A stretch of DNA of 64,000 nucleotides, from the NCBI GenBank assembly GCA_027596075.1, contig JADGJC010000145.1, positions 1 through 64,000 of the forward strand, written 5' to 3'. The translations under genes were made by a program, and so were the position numbers. Origin of the DNA: Rhizophlyctis rosea. Lineage: Eukaryota; Chytridiomycota; Chytridiomycetes; Rhizophlyctidales; Rhizophlyctidaceae. The notes under the pieces are model-generated. The model made no database searches. It was not told the DNA's origin and saw only the letters and a list, made by a program, of their open reading frames with translations. Below are positions 56,574 to 64,000 of the stretch, in pieces. Numbering within the stretch: the first letter of the stretch is position 1; every line of letters begins with the position of its first letter.

Positions 56574-57421
56574 TTAGTCATGTAAGTCGAACCCACCATT
56601 GAGGCGATTTGCTCCCATCGCCTTCGTTCCCCTAATTGCATCCGGATCCACTACCAATTGCGCGCATCTCGAACTTTCACATACATCGGATGCCATGCAG
56701 TGACACGTATTGTTCGCTGCGGTGACTTCGCTACGCGTTGGTGAATGGTTGGCCATGCAGTCATCGTAAGTTCTTTTTGAGCCAGGAGGCATTTAGAAAC
56801 CAGAACAACGTATACACTCAAAAAACGAACATCGAAATCACTAACCAGTCCACCAACCTACATTTATAACTTTCGAAAATGTCATCCTGACACAGTAACC
56901 GTATCACTCTACCACCCTCCATTGGCCAACACAACCCGTATGCTACCACCACCACCCTATCCCAAGCTGGATCACTGCATGAATCGTTCCGAGGATGGCG
57001 ATCAGGACCCATAAACCTGACGTTCACGATATACGTCGTTGCATTTGGTGAAGTGGTTTCGATTAAACCGGGATGATAGGTATTGGCTGGTGGAAGCTTG
57101 AATGGTGTGGTGGTGTTCTGTTCTTCCCACATAAAGTTGGAGTATGGGCCGAGGTGGGAATGGGAATTGTCGTTGGGCTAGGATGGTGCCTCGGATATGA
57201 GAAGAGGGTGAGTATTGCAGACATGGCATGTTGTTTGTGGTTGTGGTGCCGTCTTGGCAAATTGAGGTGTGATCATCATCCGGAAGTTGCGCACCTTTAC
57301 ATCCTGCATCCGACCAGAAGTTATGGATCTTGACTGCCCTGAAGGATGGAGCGCTGGAGAGCAGGACTAAAACTCCAAAGGCGGGAAACAAGGATGGGCT
57401 GCGACGTTTGCTTGGTTGCAT
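56574..57421 (-). CDS. Secreted Cys-containing protein of unknown function
   Basis: From ATG 57419-57421 the protein begins with a basic head and a signal-peptide-like core (LFPAFGVLVLLSSAPSF). It continues KIHNFWSDAGCKGAQLPDDD with SICQDG. A second stretch in another frame reads YSNFMWEEQNTTTPFKLPPA to IVNVRFMGPD and CSDPAWDRVVVVAYGLCWPM with CQDDIFESYKC. A last stretch reads TYDDCMANHSPTRSE to CHCMASDVCESSRC and ends at 56574-56576. Ten or more Cys and several N-glycosylation sites (NTT, NAT, NDS, NNT) suit an extracellular protein. The intron between the first two stretches lies around 57160-57250, but no donor gives the right phase, so the model may contain an error or the gene may be damaged. 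Family not recognised. Confidence 0.5.
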
Positions 57422-58389
57422 TTTACTGGTTGTCTTTTGTGTGTTATGTAATGCAAAATTTTTGAGGGGCAAAGTCGCCCTATGTTCTTTGTAAGATTAT
57501 TTGATAGATGCTGAGACATTTTGATCGAATAATCCAAGTGCATGATTCCGACATACATGTGCGCATTGATCAAGGACAGGAGGGGTCGACTGCTTAGCCA
57601 CAGTCAGAGTGTGGTTCTTCTCCGGAGCAATTCCGAGTCTCCAGCATTTCGCAAGCATTCAAGCTTTGAGGAACGGTCTTGCAAGCAAAATTAACCATAG
57701 CCGACAACGCGCACTCAAGTAGAAGGAACACAATTTTTGCCTTCGTATCTCGTATATTGCTCAGACAAGCTTGAAAAGCGCACTGGAGGGGTAGGTTCAG
57801 AAACCCTTGCGTCCGATTTCAAACTCCTAAGTCGCGAGCCCTGTCCACAGAACCAGGACCAAAAAGTATGGGCAGAACAAGGAATTGAACCTCGAAGTGC
57901 CACAAAATGCCCAGAGCAGCTTCAAAAGCAGGGGGCAAAAAAACAATCACTCAACCATCCCACAACGAACACTACAGTCTGCCAAGTCCAAGGTCCAATA
58001 TCACCCAGTGGAGGTGTGAATCACTGAGGCGCGTTCGTCCTCCCCCCAAAGGGATCATACTATTAGCCTTGGAGTGGGAACGGGGTAGTCGACTGTAGCT
58101 ATTAGGGGCCGAAGGGGATGCAAAGGGATGAAACCGAATGAGGATTGGGAGCTGCTAAAGATTCAAAGTGGGTGCAAGGGGGGTGGGTTCCTTTTATGCT
58201 TTTTTTGGATGTGCTGTCGATCAGGCTCAGGAGTCAAAAGTGCTTGTCGCAAAGCCACAGCTTCACGTGACGGAGGCTCAGCGACTGCGCTCTACCGCGT
58301 CCATGTGTCGACCAACGACGCATTGCATCACAATCTTTGCCTCCCAGCTGTCATGCTTGTCATCGTCATCCAACAACCATACACGAAGG
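57422..58389. other. Intergenic region with T-arm-like element
   Basis: These 968 bases separate two divergent genes. No coding sequence is supported. A tRNA T-arm-like hairpin inside a short inverted repeat lies at 57869-57913. Confidence 0.5.
57869..57913 (-). repeat. T-arm-like hairpin inside 6-bp inverted repeat
   Basis: On the minus strand CGAGG-TTCAATT-CCTTG forms a 5-bp stem with a 7-base loop of T-loop sequence (57878-57894). TGGGCA and TGCCCA flank it (57869-57874, 57908-57913). No matching D or anticodon arms are present. Probably a truncated tRNA relic. Confidence 0.35.
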
Positions 58390-60236
58390 ATGCCGCAACA
58401 GAAGCGAAAGCGCGCGGACAAAGACCCGAATACCGGCGGACCCCGCAAACGAAACACCGCGCAGTCTAACTTCTGGCAGAGTGAACTGGACTTGTATCTT
58501 GAGGTATGGGCTGTGGAGAGCGCGTCATTCCTTGTCGCGCTATGCTCCAGCTTCTGACTTTCCCACTTTCCAACCAGTATCGCAATGCCAAGTACGCTGG
58601 GCGCGGAGTGGTAGGGACGACAAAGTCAGTTAGGCCTTTGGCACTTTGCGCAGTAGAGGTAAGTGTTATGGGAGCGGCTTCCTCTGCAATATCCTTTTCC
58701 AATTGGTGAAATTTTTTACCGAAAACTTGGAACAGGTCGTCGCAAAGCACCTTAGCCAATACGAGGACAATCCTGTCGCACAATCCCACTTTGACTTCCT
58801 ACCACCAAACCTACTCTTTCTCGTCCTCGACATCGCTCGTCGAAATAACCCTAACAGCCTGACACCACAAACGCTCGTTACACTATTCATCGACCGATTT
58901 CCAAAATCCCTAGACCGGTTAGTCCTGGACGACCTCCCCAGCGCTCGACACAAAATGGTGTGGGAAGCCCTCTCCCGCTCCCCCGATAAAGTCAAAGAAC
59001 AAGGCGGCATCGCCAGCGGTCTGCGAGCTCTCTCCATCAACCACCTTGAAATTGGCACCAAACTCATCAATTCAGCTCTGAAACGTATGCCTATGCTAAC
59101 AAGCTTTGACGCTCGTGGGAACATGAAGTTGGATGATACCGTCCTGACGACCCTGGCAAGTTACTGCCCCAACCTCTGTCGTGTGAACGTGAGCATGACA
59201 TCAGCCAAGCAAAATGGCGTGGCACAGATCCTCAGCAGGAAGTCGATGAAAATCGTCAAGATGGCGTCATTGCATTTGGCAGGGGATAAGTTTTGGATGG
59301 ATTTTGCGGCGGCAAGGGAAGGTGGTGATCATGCATCGCTTACGAATTTAAAACTTGCGTCAAATGATACGGTGGGTATCCTGCCCTTCATGTCATAGCC
59401 ACACAACCCGTAATCATCGCACGCTTCAGATGAACGACAAAGCCCTCCTATCCTGCCTCCGCACCGTCGGCACAACCCTCCAAACCCTTGACCTAAGCTC
59501 CTCCCGCGCCGCCGACATAAACACCCTCATAACTCCCTGCTACAAAAGTCTCACAAAACTCAACATCTCTCTCTGCCGAATCCACCCCTTCCACTCCCTC
59601 TCCGACGCCCTCCACCTCCTCCACCGGGAGGGCAACCTCCGCAAACTCAGCATGCAAAGCCTCCGCATTCGCAGCAGCACTCATCCTGTGCTGGACCAAC
59701 AGACACTGAATGCCATCGCACCAACGTTCAGCAACTTGACGCACCTCTCCATCGCGCAGAACCAGTACATATGGGATTTGAATGATGTCATTCCGCATGT
59801 GCTTGGGTTGGAGTATTTTGATGTTCAGAGGACGGGAGTGGGGGATACGTCGTTTGTGGCGTTGGAGGAGTTGGGGGCGCGGTGCTCGTGGAAGAGCGTG
59901 GATCTGAGCGGGAATTCGGTGGGGGATGATGTTGCGGAGTGTTTGGGACAGTGTGCGGGGTTGGAGAGTGTATGGTTGGGGAATACGAGGATTACGGGTA
60001 AGCTTGCACGAACTCATATTGGGAGGGGGGGCGTGGGGGAGGGGGGTTTCTGTGGTATTCCGTATTTTACCATCTTTGATTCCTTTTTTGCCACCTTATC
60101 AGAAATTGCCGTCCGCCAGCTCGTGACGTCCTGTCCAAATCTGCGTGAGATGGATACCACGGGGTGTAGGGGCATACCCCTCCCGCAACGCAAAACGGTG
60201 TTTGAGGATGTGTGGAAGGAGGTGCATCTGGGTTGA
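58390..60236 (+). CDS. Leucine-rich-repeat (RNI-like) protein
   Basis: About 520 residues. A basic N-terminus (MPQQKRKRADKD, with GGPRKRN) could be a nuclear signal. Helical segments follow (FFTENLEQVVAKHLSQYEDN, FLPPNLLFLVLDIARRN), then a series of leucine-rich repeats of the ribonuclease-inhibitor or F-box/Rad7 kind: LRALSINHLEIGTKLINSAL, LTSFDARGNMKLDDTVLTTL, NLCRVNVSMTSAKQNGVAQI, LQTLDLSSSRAADINTLITP, LTHLSIAQNQYIWDLNDVIP, LEYFDVQRTGVGDTSFVALE, WKSVDLSGNSVGDDVAECLG and NLREMDTTGCRGIP. Five introns. ATG 58390, stop 60234-60236. The layout (basic head, helical region, LRRs) resembles Rad7, a nucleotide-excision-repair E3 subunit, but the match is only architectural. Other LRR adaptor families remain possible. 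Confidence 0.8.
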
Positions 60237-60650
60237 CAGGGAAGTAGGGAGAGCGATGAGAGGGTTGCCAGTGGATGAAAGTGCAAGTACTGCTGAATTT
60301 ATCCCATTTCTTGGTGTATTTGTATATGTAAAAGTTTTTGGAATCGTAGAAAGCACGCGGCTCAATGACAACAATGGTCAGGCTGTTTGTTAGTTCGTTT
60401 GGAGGGGCTGTGTCTTCCTTCCGACAGGCACTCAAGTCTTCCAAAACCCATAATACAGGAGATGATTGACTTTTAGTCGCTACACACGAACAAACTATAT
60501 TGCAACAAACGCAAAACATGCATTACTTTTTGCATTCTGCAAGGAGCAAAGGTCAAACACTATGCCTAAACGCTCCTACGCAATGACTTTTTCCCGGGTA
60601 TCCACTGCAGAACCACTATCTACATCACACAGCAAACACACACCCCTCAA
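60237..60650. other. Convergent intergenic spacer
   Basis: The spacer lies between the 3' ends of the LRR gene (+) and the RdRP gene (-). No gene is supported. Confidence 0.55.
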
Positions 60651-63600
60651 TCACTCCCCATCCACCCCACTCGGCGTCGGCAAAACAACCCACCCACTCG
60701 CCGCCAACTCTTTCGACGCAACAGGTTGCACACCACCGCTTGCACGGACATCCCTCCTCCCCATCTCTCCAGCCGCCGAAGTGACATCCGGCCCAGCTGC
60801 CGCCGGCACTGGCGCCCCTCGACCACCCCGCACACCCCTCGCCTTTTCCTTCCTCGTCTTCGCCACAAGCAAATTACACAAAACATCATGCAAAACCCAA
60901 CAAAAACTAACCATCCTCCCCCCCATATCCAAATCAACACCTTCATACTCCCACCCTTCATACTCCCATACTTTCTCCTTCCGCCTTCTCGCCGCGTCCG
61001 CTTGGCCCTCATCCGTACTTCCCCTCTCCCTCGACGGAGGAGACGCCGCCCGGGGACGGACATCCCCCTGCGCGTACGTGACGTAATACCACGCATACGC
61101 CTTCCGACGGATTATATCGGGAATGTCTTGGTTGGTGGGTACGAAGGCGTTGGGCGTGCGGTAGGTGGTGAGGGAGGGGTCAGAAGAGGGGAGGGTGAAG
61201 AAGAATTCGCGGCGGTATTTTTGTTTGAGGGTTGCAAAGACTGTCAGTACCTGTGTGGTATGGGAGTTGGTTAGTTGGTTCTGATTATGTTTTGAATGTA
61301 ACCGAGAAGAATAGTGGAAAGAAAAATGCGAGTGGCAAACCTGATCCTTGAGTTCCTGCGGCTTCTTCTTGATCCCTTCATCAAGCTTGAACAAATACCC
61401 AGAAACAAGTTCAAACTCCGACCTAAACCACATGCGTCACTCTTCCTCCCTGACAAAACAAAAGAACAAGATTGCGCTACTACTTACTTAATCCCATACT
61501 GCCTCATCAACCCCCAAACCTCCAAATCATAACAGCACTTCACATCCCTCGCATCCTCCACAAACTCTTCCCACCCCTCAACCATCAACCTCTCATCAAC
61601 ACGAAACTCCTTCTCAAGCCCCATCTCAACCTTCACACTTCGATATATCTCCCCATTGGCCTTCCGACTCTCATAGGACGGCTTGTCGCGCTTTTCCATA
61701 AAGTCCGGGTAGATCTTCACCCGGTCTTCGGCGTCCACGATGGCGGGTTTGCCCTAGGGGTGGAGAAATGTCAGTGGACTGGAAAACATGGCGGTGCGCA
61801 GGCAGGTTTCCTCCTTCCTCTGCCTCAATTTTCCTTGCCCTTGTGTTGCAATATTTACCTTCTTCGCGAAATCCACCGCGTCCGAATGCAACTCCGCCAA
61901 CCTCAAGGCTTTCGGGCAGTCGGCACCGTCCTGATCCGCGACGGCCAGGTGAGTGTTGGCGATGGCGCCCAGGTTGTCGTTCATGAGGTACTTCACAAAG
62001 TGCCTAGCAAATCAAAGCATTTGAACAATGAGTTGGTCATACGTCCACCATCCTGCGGCAAAAGAAGAACCTGTATCACCCATATCGCCCACAAAAAAAA
62101 AAAAAAAACTCACTTCTGAATATCCTTCACCCCAATCTTCCGATCCTCATCCGGCGGCTTCTCCGTTGTATACGTCATCGGTTCAACCACTTTCTTCGAA
62201 ATGAGATGTTCGTCCCACGTAATCTACATATCGAAACAAAACCAAAGAGTTATATATGTCCGACCCACAAGCCCCCAAAAAGCCGCCAAAAAACAGCAAA
62301 TATCATGCCCCTACCCAGAACGTATCCCCATCCAAATCGCCCCCCGAAAGCTGGTTCGGCAGCGGGCGGTCGCCATGTTGCGAGAACACGACGACGTCAC
62401 AGAGGTGGTGCAACTGGATTGGAAAGAGATTAAATCCGGTTGAAACAAGCAGTGGCGTCCATTCACCCAGACCCCCTCTGTCGGCAACGTCTTACCTCCG
62501 GTATATCCACAGCCATAACTCTCCGAATATCACCTGGATGCAACGCCGGCGACCGCCCGACCGCCCCATCAGTGCCCTGTAGGGCCACAAACAAAAAAAA
62601 AAAAAAAAAAAACACCAACATACAAGTGAGGATTTGAGTAAAAACGTTGAACATACATTGGAAGAAAGTCTCGTGATAACCAACCCACCCTGATAATCTC
62701 CTTCCTCGGCTTGCCATGCCACTCATTCCCCGGACTCTCCGGCACAGTAAACTGACAAAACACCTCGCCTTCTTTCAACAACCCCGTTTCGTCCATGACG
62801 CCAAGCAAATGACAGCTCTTCGGGACGTGGAGGCGACTGCGGCGTTTGATGCCTTTCAACTAATGACATATACGATGAGGCCTCGCTCCGTATTAACAAC
62901 ACTACTATTCATTCGAAAAATCTCATACCTGAATCGCCTTAAAAAGCCTCAAAAGATTGATCAAGTACGGATCCCTTGACTCATAAAACCCAGCCTTGAT
63001 CAAATCAATCAACATGGACGCCACACCGTGTTCGTCGTTGTTCTCCATCAGGATTTTGATGGCGAACTCGGCGTCTTCTTCGATGCTGTCTAGGCTCGCC
63101 ATGGCTGCGTCCTTGATGTCTATGAATACCTGCCGTGAAGCGAGATTCTATAAGCAGAGTGTTACGCGGTGGGGAAAGAGAAGTGGTAATTTCAACCGAT
63201 TGTGGAACGCCAAGACATTCCAATAAGGTTACGAACTGCCGGTTCAGGTAGCCCGGACTGTAGAAGCTGAGTCTGCAGATTTCCAGCGCGGGGTGGTTTG
63301 ATTCGAACCTATAGATGAGGGTATCATTACAATCGGAGTATCATCATAGCGTAGATCCCACCCTTGCAAAAAAAAAAATACTTGTTTTGACTGGGCCGGA
63401 TATGGATTTCATCAGGAGGAATGTTTTTGTCCAGAGTAAGGACTAGGTAATCCCAAATTAGTCAGGGCGCATGCTTCCGATCGATGGCGCTTAAAATCAA
63501 CAAAAGGGCGCCTCACCTCCTTTACTTCCAGCCTGACGGAACTGTACAGCGGAGGGGTTGTCAGTCCGGAGTTTGGGCCACCTGCAAGGAAGCGCGTTGT

Positions 63601-64000
63601 TGTCGGTTTGTCCTAGTCAAAAATCAAACCGCCCCCACTCACTGAGCGCCAATCCTACGAGCGACCTTCACGCCCATCTTGCCCACCCCATCACTGAAAA
63701 CGTACGTCACGCCATCCACTGTCCGTTCGACGTCAGGGATGCTCTTGATATTGGAGTCAGAAACCCTGCCAATGACATGTGTTGAGCTCAGGCACAGTGC
63801 CCTCCTATGACAAAGCATATGAGTTTTGCAATGTGGAAATGAGAGTATGTAGATAGCAATCATAAGGACGCATGCTACGCACCGCGCGCCCAACAATGCG
63901 GGATTCCTGATATGTTCAAAGTTTCCCATCGCTTTGGCGATCTCCTCCTCATCGATTCCGCCTTTGACGCTTGCAAAGAACCAGCAACCTCCGACTTTGA
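60651..64000 (-). CDS. Cellular RNA-dependent RNA polymerase (QDE-1/RDR family), 5' end outside window
   Basis: Cellular (not viral) RdRP of RNA silencing, which makes double-stranded RNA for Dicer. The window holds its C-terminal part on the minus strand, with the 5' end beyond 64000. Successive exons read GGCWFFASVKGG, MGNFEHIRNPALLGAR, TYVFSDGVGKMGVKVARRIG (the family's FSDG(I/V)GK motif), DNPSAVQFRQAGSKG joined to VLTLDKNIPPDEIHIRPSQN, RFESNHPALEICRLSFYSPG, GEVFCQFTVPESPG, HPGDIRRVMAVDIPEV, and QLSGGDLDGDTFWV, whose DLDGD holds the catalytic Asp triad. Downstream are YLMNDNLGAIANTHLAVADQ, ALRLAELHSDAVDFAKK, a helical tail, AYAWYYVTYAQ and VSFCWVLHDVLCNLL, as in the C-terminal domain. Stop at 60651-60653. 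The motifs look intact. An Arg/Gly/Ala-rich tail follows the last conserved segment. Confidence 0.95.

Noticed and set aside
1..64000. CRISPR arrays, phage, insertion sequences or an operon-like defence locus
   Set aside because: The window is eukaryotic with spliceosomal introns. No regularly spaced repeats, transposase or prophage genes are present.

Overview
The window is nuclear DNA from an intron-rich fungus, most likely a zoosporic (chytrid-like) one. Most genes carry many short GT-AG introns of about 50-100 bases, the standard genetic code fits throughout, and the gene set is fungal (VAM7, PMR1-type pump, Kre9-like cell-wall protein, ARB1, UTP6, HEL2). A clear POC1 centriole gene argues for an organism that builds basal bodies and flagella. 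The lineage is an inference. A 10-N gap at 44547-44556 shows this is a draft scaffold.

Layout. 1-1590: no supported gene. 1591-5412 (+): PP2C-type phosphatase with a very long acidic tail. 5751-9643 (-): SH3-WW-PH-RhoGAP protein, sharing a 405-base upstream region with 10049-14435 (+), a RING-containing SNF2 ATPase. 15241-17291 (+): ABCF ATPase ARB1. 18014-20127 (+): ERGIC-53-like cargo lectin. 20278-21831 (-): FAD amine oxidase, divergent from POC1 (22299-24712, +). 25028-26227 (-): retropepsin-like protein. 27399-28205 (-): Kre9-like GPI protein. 29022-30230 (-): VAM7.

30231-34650 is a gene-poor island with a zinc-finger relic and a diverged repeat pair. It leads into a striking mosaic at 34652-36600: exons of a cullin-1 N-terminus, then exons of exportin-1, then a membrane-protein gene, open in one frame after splicing. 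Next come a hypothetical gene (36849-37590, -), a PMR1-type Ca2+/Mn2+ ATPase (38058-42075, +), a HET-domain protein broken by the gap (42807-45489, +), tRNA-Glu(TTC), a multi-Myb protein (46694-47800, +), UTP6 (47918-50518, -) and HEL2/ZNF598 (51360-54362, -).

The last part holds two secreted Cys-rich genes, one a Kunitz domain followed by repeated six-Cys modules (54831-55999, -), a leucine-rich-repeat gene (58390-60236, +), and the 3' part of a cellular RNA-dependent RNA polymerase of the RNAi type (60651 to beyond 64000, -).

Functional themes are translation and ribosome homeostasis (ARB1, UTP6, HEL2), the secretory and vacuolar system (cargo lectin, PMR1, VAM7, secreted proteins) and genome defence or recognition (RdRP, HET). 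They are scattered; no operon-like cluster is seen. A further unusual signal is that single exons repeatedly switch between C/A-rich and G/T-rich blocks regardless of coding strand. Exon junctions were read by eye and those marked uncertain need transcript evidence.
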